A DNA stretch of 50,013 bases from Hyphomicrobiales bacterium (GCA_900465915.1 UBKJ01000035.1:1-50013), one strand, 5' to 3'. Shown: positions 17,500 to 27,993, counted from the stretch's first letter. Numbers and translations: made by a program. Notes: generated from the letters alone by a model not told the origin.

Positions 17500-17515
17500 T
17501 GTTTCACGTGTATCA
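17500..17515. promoter_or_regulatory. parS-like half-degenerate site
   Basis: TGTTTCACGTGTATCA differs from parS at two bases in the right half. It lies 40 bases from the perfect site and overlaps the mnmE stop codon. It may add to ParB loading or be a decaying copy. Confidence 0.6.
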
Positions 17516-18838
17516 CTTACCAATGCAGAACTGCGAAAAAATCACATCCAAAATTTCTTCCACGTCAACATCGCCAGTAATCCGGCCAAGATATTGGGAA
17601 GCAAGCCGCATATTTTCCGCCCGCAATTCCAACGGAAGATCGCTGCGACTGATAGCATTCTCGATCTCCATCATGGTCGAGCGTAACAGATGGATATGCC
17701 GCTGCCTGGTCGGCACCACGTCATCGATCTTGCCGATACGCTCTTCAGCAAAATCCTGCAAAGCAGTTAGAAGAATATCGAGATTTTCGCCTGTCCGAGT
17801 GGAAATACGGAATCGCCAATCTCCATCTTTATCGGCGATATCTGCTTTCGTACCTATAGTCCAAAGCTCCGCCGCGCCTTGATCTAACGCCGTTTGCAAA
17901 GGGTTCTGCATATCTTCCAGCAGCAAGACCAGATCGGCTTGCGCAACGCGCTCGAGCGCACGCTTAATGCCGATCTGCTCCACGCGGCTTTCGGTTTCGC
18001 GTAGGCCGGCGGTGTCGGTCACATAAACGGGTATGCCGCCGAGATCGAGCTTCACTTCCAGAAGATCACGCGTTGTGCCGGCCTCTTCTGAAATGATCGC
18101 CACGTCGCGCCCGGCGAGAAAATTCAACAGGCTGGATTTGCCGGCATTTGGGGCGCCGGCGATCACCACATGCAAGCCATCGCGCAGCATAGTCGCTCGT
18201 TTGCCGCTTTCGATATGTTGAGCGATATCCTTTCGTAAGACTTCGAGCGTTCGCCAAACCTCGTTTGATACCGATCCCGGTACGTCGCTTTCATCAACGA
18301 AATCCAACTCGGCCTCGATGAAGGCGCGGGCGCGAACCAGCTTTTCCCGCCATTCGGTGTAAAGCCGATGCTGGGCGCCGGAAGCTACCTGCATGGCGAG
18401 GCGGCGCTGGCCTTCGGTTTCCGCCGCGATTAAGTCTGCCAAGCCTTCAGCGACAGTTAAATCCATCTTGCCATTGGCGAAGGCGCGGCGGGTGAATTCT
18501 CCTGCTTCGGCGATACGGCATCCCGGTATCGCGCCCAGTTCCTGCAAAAAGCGCTCCAGGACCGCGACACCGCCGTGAAGATGGAATTCGGCGCAATCTT
18601 CTCCAGTAAAGCTGCTGGGACCAGGAAAAAATAATGCGAGGCCGCGGTCCAATACATCTCCGTTCCGGGAGCGAAATGGCCTGTAGACGGCTTGACGCGA
18701 CTTTATTTCTTTTCCTGCAATCGTTTCGAGTACGAATCGAACTTTCGGGCCGGATAGGCGCACCACCGCGACCCCCGACGGTAGGCGTCCACTGGATAAA
18801 GCGAAAATCGTGTCGTGTTGTGGCTCCGCTTCGCGCAT
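17513..18838 (-). CDS. mnmE: tRNA modification GTPase MnmE
   Basis: MnmE (TrmE) is the GTPase partner of MnmG in wobble uridine modification. The N-terminal folate-binding domain starts HDTIFALSSGRLPSGVAVVR; the inserted G domain has GAPNAGKSS, EEAGTTRD and DTAGLRE; the C-terminus is the diagnostic FCIGK with the catalytic cysteine. The 441-residue length is normal from the start at 18838. A frame 13 codons longer begins at 18877 and contains a strong GAGGAGG about 20 bases before the chosen ATG; too distant to serve it, so the start keeps some doubt. It is divergent from the DUF255 gene. Confidence 0.95.
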   Translation of the reverse strand: MREAEPQHDTIFALSSGRLPSGVAVVRLSGPKVRFVLETIAGKEIKSRQAVYRPFRSRNGDVLDRGLALFFPGPSSFTGEDCAEFHLHGGVAVLERFLQELGAIPGCRIAEAGEFTRRAFANGKMDLTVAEGLADLIAAETEGQRRLAMQVASGAQHRLYTEWREKLVRARAFIEAELDFVDESDVPGSVSNEVWRTLEVLRKDIAQHIESGKRATMLRDGLHVVIAGAPNAGKSSLLNFLAGRDVAIISEEAGTTRDLLEVKLDLGGIPVYVTDTAGLRETESRVEQIGIKRALERVAQADLVLLLEDMQNPLQTALDQGAAELWTIGTKADIADKDGDWRFRISTRTGENLDILLTALQDFAEERIGKIDDVVPTRQRHIHLLRSTMMEIENAISRSDLPLELRAENMRLASQYLGRITGDVDVEEILDVIFSQFCIGK

Positions 18839-18900
18839 TGTTTTTCTCGTTCTATAATCCTCCTCGTGCATAGACATTCGGGTTGCGAAAGGAAAGTCCG

Positions 18901-20904
<2,004 letters not shown>

Positions 20905-20910
20905 AAGCAA

Positions 20911-20941
20911 AACGCCGCGTGGTGTGGACCCACGCGGCGTT
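20911..20941 (-). terminator. Intrinsic terminator between rho and DUF255 gene
   Basis: AACGCCGCGTGG (20911-20922) pairs perfectly with CCACGCGGCGTT (20930-20941) around a seven-base loop. On the minus strand it is followed by TTTGC; on the plus strand there is only TTAAAG. It most likely ends rho transcription and may also slow the convergent gene. Confidence 0.75.
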
Positions 20942-20964
20942 AAAGCGATTGCAGCCGATAGAGC

Positions 20965-22230
20965 TTACGTATTCATCGAATCGAAGAATTCGGCGTTGCT
21001 CTTGGTCTGCTTGAGCTTGTCGATGAGGAACTCGATCGCATCGGTCGTGCCCATCGGCGCAAGGATACGGCGCAGCACGAAAATCTTCTGGAGATCGGCG
21101 CGCGGCACCAGAAGGTCTTCCTTACGCGTGCCGGACTTGAGGATGTCCATGGCCGGGAAGATGCGCTTGTCGGCCACCTTGCGGTCGAGCACGATTTCCG
21201 AATTGCCCGTGCCCTTGAATTCCTCAAAAATCACTTCATCCATGCGGCTGCCGGTGTCGATCAGCGCGGTGGCGATGATGGTGAGCGAACCGCCCTCCTC
21301 GATATTGCGCGCCGCGCCGAAGAAGCGCTTCGGCCGCTGCAGGGCGTTAGCGTCGACGCCGCCCGTCAGCACCTTGCCGGAGGACGGCACCACGGTGTTG
21401 TAGGCGCGGCCGAGGCGGGTGATCGAATCGAGCAGGATGACCACGTCGCGGCCGTGTTCGACCAGGCGCTTGGCCTTCTCGATGACCATTTCGGCCACCT
21501 GTACGTGACGCGCCGCCGGTTCATCGAAGGTGGAGGAGATCACCTCGCCCTTCACCGAACGCTGCATGTCGGTGACTTCTTCCGGACGCTCGTCGATCAG
21601 AAGAACGATGAGATAGCATTCCGGATGGTTGGCGGTGATGGAATGGGCGATGTTCTGGAGCAGAACCGTCTTACCCGTGCGTGGCGGCGCGACGATCAGG
21701 CCGCGCTGGCCCTTGCCGAGCGGCGCCACGAGATCGATGACGCGCGGCGACAGGTCCTTGGAGGTCGGAACCTCCAGCTCCATCTTGAAGCGCTCATTGG
21801 GATAGAGCGGGGTCAGATTGTCGAAATGGACCTTGTGGCGGATCTTTTCCGGGTCTTCGAAATTGATCGTATTGACCTTGAGAAGCGCGAAATAGCGTTC
21901 GCCTTCCTTGGGGCCGCGAATCGGGCCTTCCACCGTGTCGCCGGTTTTCAGCGAGAAGCGGCGCAGCTGCGACGGCGAAATATAGATGTCGTCGGGACCG
22001 GGCAGATAATTGGCGTCGGCCGAGCGCAGGAAGCCGAAGCCGTCCTGCAGCACTTCGACCACGCCTTCGCCGATGATCTCGACGTCCTGAGCCGCAAGCC
22101 GCTTGAGGATGGCGAACATCAGCTCCTGCTTGCGCATGGCGCTGGCGTTTTCCACCTCGAGCGTTTCGGCGAAAGCGAGCAACTCCACCGGCGTCTTGTT
22201 TTTCAGCTCTTGTAGTTTCATTTCCTGCAT
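20965..22230 (-). CDS. rho: Transcription termination factor Rho
   Basis: Rho is the hexameric RNA-DNA helicase that ends untranslated transcripts. The 421-residue protein starts MQEMKLQELKNKTP. The RNA-binding cold-shock-like domain is at about 50-120 (GFGFLRSADANYL), Walker A is APPRTGKT, Walker B is VVILLDSITRLGRAYN, and the Q- and R-loop regions are intact. The start at 22230 lacks a clear ribosome binding site; 22221 is the alternative. The longer frame to 22305 is unlike any Rho. It lies downstream of hemJ with a terminator between them. Confidence 0.97.
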   Translation of the reverse strand: MQEMKLQELKNKTPVELLAFAETLEVENASAMRKQELMFAILKRLAAQDVEIIGEGVVEVLQDGFGFLRSADANYLPGPDDIYISPSQLRRFSLKTGDTVEGPIRGPKEGERYFALLKVNTINFEDPEKIRHKVHFDNLTPLYPNERFKMELEVPTSKDLSPRVIDLVAPLGKGQRGLIVAPPRTGKTVLLQNIAHSITANHPECYLIVLLIDERPEEVTDMQRSVKGEVISSTFDEPAARHVQVAEMVIEKAKRLVEHGRDVVILLDSITRLGRAYNTVVPSSGKVLTGGVDANALQRPKRFFGAARNIEEGGSLTIIATALIDTGSRMDEVIFEEFKGTGNSEIVLDRKVADKRIFPAMDILKSGTRKEDLLVPRADLQKIFVLRRILAPMGTTDAIEFLIDKLKQTKSNAEFFDSMNT

Positions 22231-22409
22231 GGGTGAGGAACTCTTTTGGAAGATAGGGAGAGATGCAGTTGTTCGGCAAGGTGGCCACGGGAACGTGACC
22301 GGCATCGAAGGCCTGCGTAAGGGAAGAGGCCCTTTACATATCGATTTGCCGCGCGAAGAGCAAGCCTGATATGAAGTCGCCGGACCGAAATCGTCGGCTG
22401 AAAACGATG

Positions 22410-22430
22410 AAAGCCCGCAAAGCGGGCTTT
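22410..22430 (-). terminator. Intrinsic terminator after hemJ
   Basis: AAAGCCCGC (22410-22418) pairs with GCGGGCTTT (22422-22430) around AAA. Read on the minus strand the stem is followed by TCATCGTTTTC, just past the hemJ stop. It separates hemE-hemJ from rho. Confidence 0.7.
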
Positions 22431-22453
22431 CTTATTCAAAAGGACGTCGGGTT

Positions 22454-22981
22454 TCAGAAAGGCTTCACGATCACCAGCACGACGATCAGGACCATCAGCA
22501 CGGTCGGAACCTCGTTGACGATTCGCCAATGCTTGGCCGACTTCGTGTTGCGATCCTCGCCGAACAGGCGCACCGCCTTCGACAGATAGCCGTGCAGGCC
22601 GGAAAGCAGCAGCACCAGCAGAAGCTTGGCATGCAGCCAGCCGCCCTGGAAATGAAACACCGACCAGGCCATCCACAGCCCGGCGATCCACGACACGATC
22701 ATCGCCGGATTGATGATGAAGCGCAAAAGCCGCCTCTCCATCACCTTGAACGTCTCGGAGCTTTCGGAGCCGGGCGCCGCGGCGCAGTGATAGACGAACA
22801 GGCGCGGCAGGTAGAGCATGCCGGCCATCCAGGAGATCACCGCGATGACATGGACCGCCTTGATCCAGAGATAGGCGTCGGTCGGATTCACGTGAAACAA
22901 TGCGTAGACGCCGATCGCCAGGACGACCAGGCCGATCGCCGTACGGCGGATGGCCGCCGCGCCGCTGTTCTGTCTACTCAT
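22454..22981 (-). CDS. hemJ: Protoporphyrinogen IX oxidase HemJ
   Basis: HemJ oxidises protoporphyrinogen IX to protoporphyrin IX in the membrane, replacing HemG/HemY in most Alphaproteobacteria. The 175-residue protein has four or five hydrophobic helices. The conserved block around WIKAVHVIAVISWMAGM contains the family histidine, and YLPRLFVYH the second. The ATG overlaps the hemE stop by four bases, so the two are coupled. An in-frame region upstream to 23371 overlaps hemE in another frame and is not coding. A parS-like 16-mer lies inside the gene at 22884. Confidence 0.92.
   Translation of the reverse strand: MSRQNSGAAAIRRTAIGLVVLAIGVYALFHVNPTDAYLWIKAVHVIAVISWMAGMLYLPRLFVYHCAAAPGSESSETFKVMERRLLRFIINPAMIVSWIAGLWMAWSVFHFQGGWLHAKLLLVLLLSGLHGYLSKAVRLFGEDRNTKSAKHWRIVNEVPTVLMVLIVVLVIVKPF
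22884..22899. promoter_or_regulatory. Degenerate parS-like 16-mer in hemJ
   Basis: GGATTCACGTGAAACA matches parS at 14 of 16 bases, keeping the CACGTG core and the whole right half. It is about 1.1 kb from the candidate origin. The same 16 bases recur in hisH. It could be a weak ParB site or coincidence. Confidence 0.4.
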
Positions 22982-24003
22982 GCCGCGCCTCCTCGCACCC
23001 GATCGATCATCTGCTGCACATGTTCGATCGGGGCCTGCGGCGTGATCCCGTGGCCGAGATTGAAGATCAGCGGCCCCTTGCCGAGACGCTCCAGAATGAC
23101 GTCGACGCCTTCGTCGAGCGCGCGTCCGCCCGCCACCACCCGCAACGGGTCGAGATTGCCCTGCACCGCGCCTTTCTCCTGCAGCAGCGCCGCGAAGGGC
23201 AGAGGCGCGGTCCAGTCGAGGCCGAGCGCGTCCACGCCCGTCTTTTCGCGATAGCCGGCGTAAAGCATCCCCGCCCCTTTCGGAAAGCCGATGATGCGCG
23301 CGTCGGGATAGACGGAGCGCACCTTCTGCACGATCCGCGCCACCGGCGCGATGCAGAAGCGGGCGAAACAATCCTCGTCCAGCACCCCGGACCAGGAATC
23401 GAAAATCTGCACCGCATCCGCGCCCGCGGCGATCTGCTCGATCAGATATTCGGCCGACACGTCCGCCAGATCGTTCAAGAGCTTTTCGAACGCCTCGGGA
23501 AAGCGATAGGCGAACAGCCGCGCCGGGGCCTGGTCGGGCGTCCCGTGGCCGGCGATCATATAGGTCGCCACCGTCCAGGGCGCGCCGCAGAAGCCGAGCA
23601 GCGTGGTTTCGTCCGGCAATTGCGAGCGTAAAAGCCGCACCGTCTCATAGACCGGCTCCAGCCTCTCGGCGACGCCTTCGGTCTCCAGCCAGAAAATCTC
23701 GTCGGCGTCTATCGGCGTCATCAAGGGTCCCTTGCCCTCTTCAAAGCGCAGATCGCGTCCCAACGCATGCGGCACGACCAAAATGTCGGAGAACAGGATC
23801 GCCGCGTCGAAGCCGAAACGGCGGATCGGCTGCAAGGTGACCTCCACCGCCAGATCGGGCGAATAGCAGAGATCGAGAAAGCTCCCGGCTTTCTTCCGCG
23901 TCTCGCGATATTCCGGCAGATAGCGGCCGGCCTGGCGCATCATCCAGATCGGAGGGGGAAAAACCGTTTCTCCGTCGATCACCTTCAAGACCTTGCGCTT
24001 CAT
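22978..24003 (-). CDS. hemE: Uroporphyrinogen decarboxylase
   Basis: HemE removes four carboxyl groups from uroporphyrinogen III to give coproporphyrinogen III in haem synthesis. The 341-residue protein carries the two signatures: PIWMMRQAGRYLPEYR near the N-terminus, and GFCGAPWTVATYMI near residue 140. The catalytic aspartate is in the FSDIL segment. It is coupled to hemJ. Its promoter must lie in the origin region upstream, as is usual for hemE flanking the alphaproteobacterial oriC. Confidence 0.97.
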   Translation of the reverse strand: MKRKVLKVIDGETVFPPPIWMMRQAGRYLPEYRETRKKAGSFLDLCYSPDLAVEVTLQPIRRFGFDAAILFSDILVVPHALGRDLRFEEGKGPLMTPIDADEIFWLETEGVAERLEPVYETVRLLRSQLPDETTLLGFCGAPWTVATYMIAGHGTPDQAPARLFAYRFPEAFEKLLNDLADVSAEYLIEQIAAGADAVQIFDSWSGVLDEDCFARFCIAPVARIVQKVRSVYPDARIIGFPKGAGMLYAGYREKTGVDALGLDWTAPLPFAALLQEKGAVQGNLDPLRVVAGGRALDEGVDVILERLGKGPLIFNLGHGITPQAPIEHVQQMIDRVRGGAA

Positions 24004-24117
24004 TGGCCTTCGCCCCTGCTCATGTTTTCCCGTCCGGCTTTCATAAAGAAAGGAAGATTCTGGAATCTTTTGATTCTTAGAGTCTGTTGGAATCGGGGAT
24101 TAGCCTTAATCGGGCTT

Positions 24118-24126
24118 TTCCCCACA
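24118..24126 (+). promoter_or_regulatory. DnaA-box-like 9-mer, weak
   Basis: TTCCCCACA differs from the strong box TTATCCACA at two positions. It follows the AT-richer part of the candidate origin. Confidence 0.4.
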
Positions 24127-24209
24127 ATCCGTCCCTCGCCTCGCCGGCCTGTGCGATCATTTTCCGAACATTCGGCCAAAAGCGACGAAAACGCAATTCG
24201 CGCATGGAT

Positions 24210-24222
24210 TATCAAGGAGTTG
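24210..24222 (+). promoter_or_regulatory. IHF binding-site consensus in oriC
   Basis: TATCAAGGAGTTG matches WATCAANNNNTTR at every specified base. IHF bends origin DNA and is a known part of the Caulobacter origin. It sits between the AT-richer segment and the DnaA-box group. Confidence 0.6.
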
Positions 24223-24247
24223 CCAATTGACGCAGCCGCCTCTTCCC

Positions 24248-24256
24248 TGTGGACAG
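24248..24256 (-). promoter_or_regulatory. DnaA-box-like 9-mer, weak
   Basis: On the minus strand this reads CTGTCCACA, two differences from TTATCCACA. It lies 47 bases from the better box at 24295. Confidence 0.4.
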
Positions 24257-24294
24257 TCTGGGGACGGCTTCGCCTGCCGCCCTGGTTGCGAGTC

Positions 24295-24303
24295 TTGTCC
24301 ACA
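24295..24303 (+). promoter_or_regulatory. DnaA box
   Basis: TTGTCCACA differs from the consensus TTATCCACA at one base. It is one of the two best DnaA-box candidates in the region. Confidence 0.65.
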
Positions 24304-24337
24304 TGCGCCGCCGCTTTTTCGCCACAGCTTTGGCCGC

Positions 24338-24346
24338 TGTGGATGA
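24338..24346 (-). promoter_or_regulatory. DnaA box
   Basis: On the minus strand this reads TCATCCACA, one difference from TTATCCACA. It faces the box at 24295, 43 bases away. Confidence 0.65.
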
Positions 24347-24431
24347 CTTGCCAAGTTTCCCCGGGCCTGTCATGGCTGGGGGCCGAAGCCGCGATGTTAC
24401 GCACAGATGTCAACAGGACGACCGGAAAACT

Positions 24432-25277
24432 GTGGTGAGGTCTCTTTCCTACTTTCATTTGCATCTGATCTCTGATGCGACCGGAGAGACTCTGCTGGCG
24501 GCCGGCCGCGCGGCGGCGGCGCAATACGCCAATGCGCGCGCCATCGAGCACATCTATCCTCTCATCCGCACCGAAAAGCAGTTGCTGAAAGTGCTGGAAT
24601 CCATCGACGCCGAGCCGGGCATCGTGCTCTATACGGTGGTGGACCAGAAGCTGGCGGCGATGATCGACCGATGCTGCACTGAGATGGGCGTGCCGAGCGT
24701 GTCGGTGCTGGAGCCGGTGCTGACCACTTTCCAGTCCTATCTCGGCGCGCCGGCCCATCGCCGCGCCAGCGCCCAGCACGTGCTCAACGCCGATTATTTC
24801 CGCCGCATCGACGCGCTCAATTTCACCATGGAGCACGATGACGGCGTGCTGCCGCCGGATATCGAGGAAGCCGACGTCATCCTGGTCGGCATTTCGCGCA
24901 CCTCGAAGACGCCGACCAGCATCTACCTCGCCAATCGCGGCGTGAAGGCGACGAATATTCCCATCGTGCCGGGCATTCCCATGCCGGAGCCGCTCTTCGC
25001 CGCCAAGCGGCCCCTGATCGTCGGGCTGGTCGCCACCGCCGAGCGCGTGTCGCAGATCCGCCAGAACCGTCCGCTCGGCGGCACGCCGATGATGCATGAC
25101 GGGCTTTACACCGACCGCGGCGCGATCTCCGAGGAGCTGACCTACGCGCGCAACCTGTGCAACCGCCATGGCTGGCCGATCATCGACGTCTCGCGCCGCT
25201 CCATCGAGGAGACGGCGGCGGCGATCCTCGCGCTCTTGCGCGAGAAAACGAACAGGAAGGAGTTCGACCATGACTGA
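24432..25277 (+). CDS. ppsR: Pyruvate, phosphate dikinase regulatory protein (DUF299)
   Basis: This family is a bifunctional ADP-dependent kinase and phosphorylase that switches pyruvate phosphate dikinase (PEP synthase in other bacteria) on and off. The start is GTG at 24432 or 24435, giving 281 or 280 residues, close to relatives that begin just before SYFHLHLISDATGETL. The block VGISRTSKTPTS contains the P-loop-like site at about residues 155-165. As the gene at the right edge of the origin it corresponds to RP001, the classic oriC neighbour. It overlaps maf by eight bases. Confidence 0.93.
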   Translation: MVRSLSYFHLHLISDATGETLLAAGRAAAAQYANARAIEHIYPLIRTEKQLLKVLESIDAEPGIVLYTVVDQKLAAMIDRCCTEMGVPSVSVLEPVLTTFQSYLGAPAHRRASAQHVLNADYFRRIDALNFTMEHDDGVLPPDIEEADVILVGISRTSKTPTSIYLANRGVKATNIPIVPGIPMPEPLFAAKRPLIVGLVATAERVSQIRQNRPLGGTPMMHDGLYTDRGAISEELTYARNLCNRHGWPIIDVSRRSIEETAAAILALLREKTNRKEFDHD

Positions 25278-25869
25278 GCCATTGATCCTGGCGTCTAAGA
25301 GCCCGTTCCGGGCCGCGCTGCTGAAAAACGCCGGCGTCGAATTTTCGACCGCCAGCGCCGCGATCGACGAGCGCGCGGTCGAGGCCCCGCTCTATAAAAG
25401 CGGCGCCACGCCGGAGGAGGTGGCCCAGGTGCTGGCCGAGGCCAAGGCGCTCGACGTCAGCGAAAACCATCCCGGTGCCGTGGTGATCGGCTGCGACCAG
25501 ACCCTTTCGCTGGGCGACGAGATTTTCCACAAGCCCGCCGACATGGAGGCCGCGCGCCGCCAGCTCCTGCAATTTTCCGGCAAGACGCATCAGTTGAACA
25601 GCGCCGTGGTGCTGGTCAAGGACGGCGAAACGCTGTGGCGGCACGTCTCGGTGGCGCGGATGACGATGCGGGCGCTGGAGCCGGGCTTCGTCGGCCGCTA
25701 TCTCGGCCGGGTCGGCGACGTGGCGCTCGCCAGCGTCGGCGCCTATCAGGTGGAGGGGCCGGGCATCCAGCTTTTCGAAAAGATCGACGGCGATTATTTC
25801 ACCATTGTCGGCCTGCCGCTGCTGCCGCTTCTGGCCGAATTGCGCAAGGAAAAACTGATCGATGGCTAA
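25270..25869 (+). CDS. maf: Maf-family nucleotide pyrophosphatase
   Basis: Maf proteins hydrolyse non-canonical or modified nucleoside triphosphates and can affect septum formation. The 199-residue product starts MTEPLILASKSPFRAALL, the family N-terminus with the substrate-binding SxSPxR pattern, and carries CDQTL, where the aspartate is catalytic. AAGGAG precedes the ATG. It overlaps ppsR by eight bases and aroE by eight bases, so the run is tightly coupled. The preferred nucleotide is not predictable here. Confidence 0.92.
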   Translation: MTEPLILASKSPFRAALLKNAGVEFSTASAAIDERAVEAPLYKSGATPEEVAQVLAEAKALDVSENHPGAVVIGCDQTLSLGDEIFHKPADMEAARRQLLQFSGKTHQLNSAVVLVKDGETLWRHVSVARMTMRALEPGFVGRYLGRVGDVALASVGAYQVEGPGIQLFEKIDGDYFTIVGLPLLPLLAELRKEKLIDG

Positions 25870-26707
25870 AGCGTTCGTCACCGGCTATCCGATAAAGCAT
25901 TCGCGCTCGCCGCTGATCCACGGCTTCTGGCTGAAGCAGCTCGGCCTCGACGGCTCCTATCAAGCGGTCGAGGTGAGACCGGAGGATTTCGCCGCCTTCG
26001 CCGCTTCGCTCACGCAAAACGGCTTCGCCGGCGGCAACGTCACCATTCCGCACAAGGAGGCGGCCTTCGCGCTGGTCGAGCGCCGCGACGAAGCCGCCGC
26101 CGCCATCGGCGCGGTGAACACGCTGTGGCTGGAAGACGGAAAACTCTGCGGCGGCAACACCGACGCCTATGGCTTCGCCGCCAATCTCGACGCCGAAGCG
26201 CCCGGATGGGACGCCGCCGACACGGCGCTGGTGATGGGCGCCGGCGGCGCCAGCCGCGCCGTCGTCCACGCCCTTCTGACGCGCGGCTTCACCCGTATCG
26301 CCATCGTCAACCGCACCCTCGCCCGCGCGCAGGAGCTGGCGGCGCATTTCGGCGCGAAAGTCTCCGCCCATGGCTGGGACGAAGCGGACGAGCTGGCCCA
26401 AAACGCCAGGCTGATCGTCAACACCACCTCGCTCGGCATGAGCGGCCATGACGCAAGCGAGGATTTTCCGCTCGATCTCGCCCGCGCGCCGGCTGGCGCC
26501 GTCGCGACCGACATCGTCTATGTGCCGCTGAAGACGCCTTTTCTGAAAAAGGCCGAACAGGCCGGGCTCAGCACCGTCGATGGGCTGGGCATGCTGCTGC
26601 ATCAGGCGGTTCCGGGTTTCGAGCGCTGGTTCGGCGTCCGCCCCGAGGTGACGCCGGCTTTGCGCGAGCATATCCTGGCCGACATGGCGAGGGCCGGCGC
26701 GCTATGA
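25862..26707 (+). CDS. aroE: Shikimate dehydrogenase
   Basis: AroE reduces 3-dehydroshikimate to shikimate with NADPH in aromatic amino acid synthesis. The 281-residue protein has the substrate-binding SRSP at residues 15-18, NVTIPHK with the catalytic lysine near residue 66, and the NADP-binding GAGGASRAV near 128-136. It overlaps both maf and coaE, in the maf-aroE-coaE-dnaQ order known from related genomes. Confidence 0.96.
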   Translation: MAKAFVTGYPIKHSRSPLIHGFWLKQLGLDGSYQAVEVRPEDFAAFAASLTQNGFAGGNVTIPHKEAAFALVERRDEAAAAIGAVNTLWLEDGKLCGGNTDAYGFAANLDAEAPGWDAADTALVMGAGGASRAVVHALLTRGFTRIAIVNRTLARAQELAAHFGAKVSAHGWDEADELAQNARLIVNTTSLGMSGHDASEDFPLDLARAPAGAVATDIVYVPLKTPFLKKAEQAGLSTVDGLGMLLHQAVPGFERWFGVRPEVTPALREHILADMARAGAL

Positions 26708-27297
26708 TCGTCATCGGCCTCACGGGCTCCATCGGTATGGGAAAATCCACCGCGACCAGGATGTTCGCCGAGGCCGGCGCGCCGGTCTATAGCGCCGACG
26801 AGGCGGTGCACCGGCTCTATGCCGGCCGCGCCGCGCCGCTGATCGAGGCGGCCTTTCCCGGCACGGTGGCGAACGGCGTCGTCGACCGGCAGAAACTCTC
26901 CGCCGCCGTCCTCGGCGACGAGACGGCGATGAAAAGGCTCGAAGCGATCGTGCACCCTCTGGTGCGCGAGGAGGAGGAAGCCTTTCTGCGCCAGGCCAGG
27001 GCGGACGGCGCGCCGATGGCGGTGCTCGACATTCCGCTCCTGTTCGAGACCGGCGGCGACCGGCGCGTGGACAAGGTTGTGGTGGTGTCGGCGCCGGAAG
27101 ACGTCCAGCGGGCGCGCGTTCTCGCCCGGCCGGGCATGACGGCGGCGCGGCTCGATGCTATTCTCGGCCGCCAGACGCCGGACGCGGAAAAGCGCGCCCG
27201 CGCCGACTTCGTGCTCGACACCAGCGGCAGTTTCGACGACCTGCGCCGCCAGATCGTCGCCGTCATGACGCAATTGAAAGGTTCGCAACATGCGTGA
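26704..27297 (+). CDS. coaE: Dephospho-CoA kinase
   Basis: CoaE phosphorylates dephospho-CoA at the 3' hydroxyl of ribose, the last step of coenzyme A synthesis. The 197-residue protein starts with the P-loop GLTGSIGMGKST (residues 5-16) and has the DAD-like YSADEAVH segment and a lid region with conserved arginines. It overlaps aroE by four bases and dnaQ by eight. Pantothenate kinase (coaA), the first step, is also in the window at 39939. Confidence 0.96.
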   Translation: MIVIGLTGSIGMGKSTATRMFAEAGAPVYSADEAVHRLYAGRAAPLIEAAFPGTVANGVVDRQKLSAAVLGDETAMKRLEAIVHPLVREEEEAFLRQARADGAPMAVLDIPLLFETGGDRRVDKVVVVSAPEDVQRARVLARPGMTAARLDAILGRQTPDAEKRARADFVLDTSGSFDDLRRQIVAVMTQLKGSQHA

Positions 27298-27991
27298 GAT
27301 CGTTTTCGATACGGAAACCACCGGGCTGGAACGGCTGGAGGACCGCGTCATCGAAATCGGCGGCGTCGAGCTGGTCAACCGCTTTCCGACCGGCCGCACC
27401 TTTCACAAATTCATCAATCCGCAGGGGCGGCAGGTCCACCCGGACGCGCTCGCCATCCACGGCATCAGCAACGAGCAATTGCTCGACAAGCCGACCTTCG
27501 CCGACATCCTCGCGGAATTTCAGGAGTTTTTCGACGGGGCCAAGCTCGTGGCGCACAACGCCATGTTCGACCTCGGCTTCATCAACGCCGAGCTGGACCG
27601 GCTCGGCCAGCCGCCCATCGTCGTCGAGCGCATCGTCGACACGCTGGCGCTGGCGCGGCGCAAGCATCCGATGGGGCCGAACTCGCTCGACGCGCTGTGC
27701 CGGCGCTACGGCATCGACAATTCGCACCGCACGCTGCACGGCGCGCTGCTCGATTCGCAGATCCTGGCCGAAGTCTATATCGAGCTGATCGGCGGCAAGC
27801 AGACGGCGCTGGGCCTGAGCGTGGAGAACGGCGCGAGCCGCGCCGAGCGCACCGAAACCGTCGGCGAGATCGTGTTGCGCCAGCGCCCGACGCCACTGGC
27901 CCCGCGGCTGACCGAGGCCGAACGCGCCGCTCATATCGCGCTGGTCGAAAAAATGGGCGACAAGGCGATCTGGAAAAAATACCTGCAATAA
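27290..27991 (+). CDS. dnaQ: DNA polymerase III subunit epsilon
   Basis: DnaQ is the 3'-5' proofreading exonuclease of the replicative polymerase. Motif Exo I DTETTG (Asp7, Glu9), Exo II HNAMFDLGF, and Exo III HGALLDSQ (with the His and Asp) are all present, so the DEDDh catalytic set is complete. The C-terminal ~50 residues would contact the polymerase alpha subunit. The 233-residue length is normal. It ends the ppsR-maf-aroE-coaE-dnaQ run and converges on secB with a shared hairpin. Confidence 0.96.
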   Translation: MREIVFDTETTGLERLEDRVIEIGGVELVNRFPTGRTFHKFINPQGRQVHPDALAIHGISNEQLLDKPTFADILAEFQEFFDGAKLVAHNAMFDLGFINAELDRLGQPPIVVERIVDTLALARRKHPMGPNSLDALCRRYGIDNSHRTLHGALLDSQILAEVYIELIGGKQTALGLSVENGASRAERTETVGEIVLRQRPTPLAPRLTEAERAAHIALVEKMGDKAIWKKYLQ

Positions 27992-27993
27992 AA

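Larger units (their letters stand above)
24004..24431. other. Candidate chromosomal replication origin (oriC)
   Basis: This 428-base gene-free region lies between hemE and ppsR, the place where oriC is found in Caulobacter and other Alphaproteobacteria. It contains an AT-richer segment (about 24040-24120) with the perfect dyad AAGATTCTGGAATCTT (24054-24069), four DnaA-box-like 9-mers, a perfect IHF consensus and a partial CtrA half-site (TTAA at about 24106 with seven bases before TTTC). Gene orientation diverges around it, as expected for co-oriented replication. The parS cluster is 6.5-9 kb away. An open frame reaches back to 24249 from ppsR but has no protein-like content. Confidence 0.8.

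Noticed and set aside
24004..24431. Full CtrA site TTAA-N7-TTAA in the origin
   Set aside because: Only one half-site with TTTC at the other position is seen; not enough to claim CtrA control.
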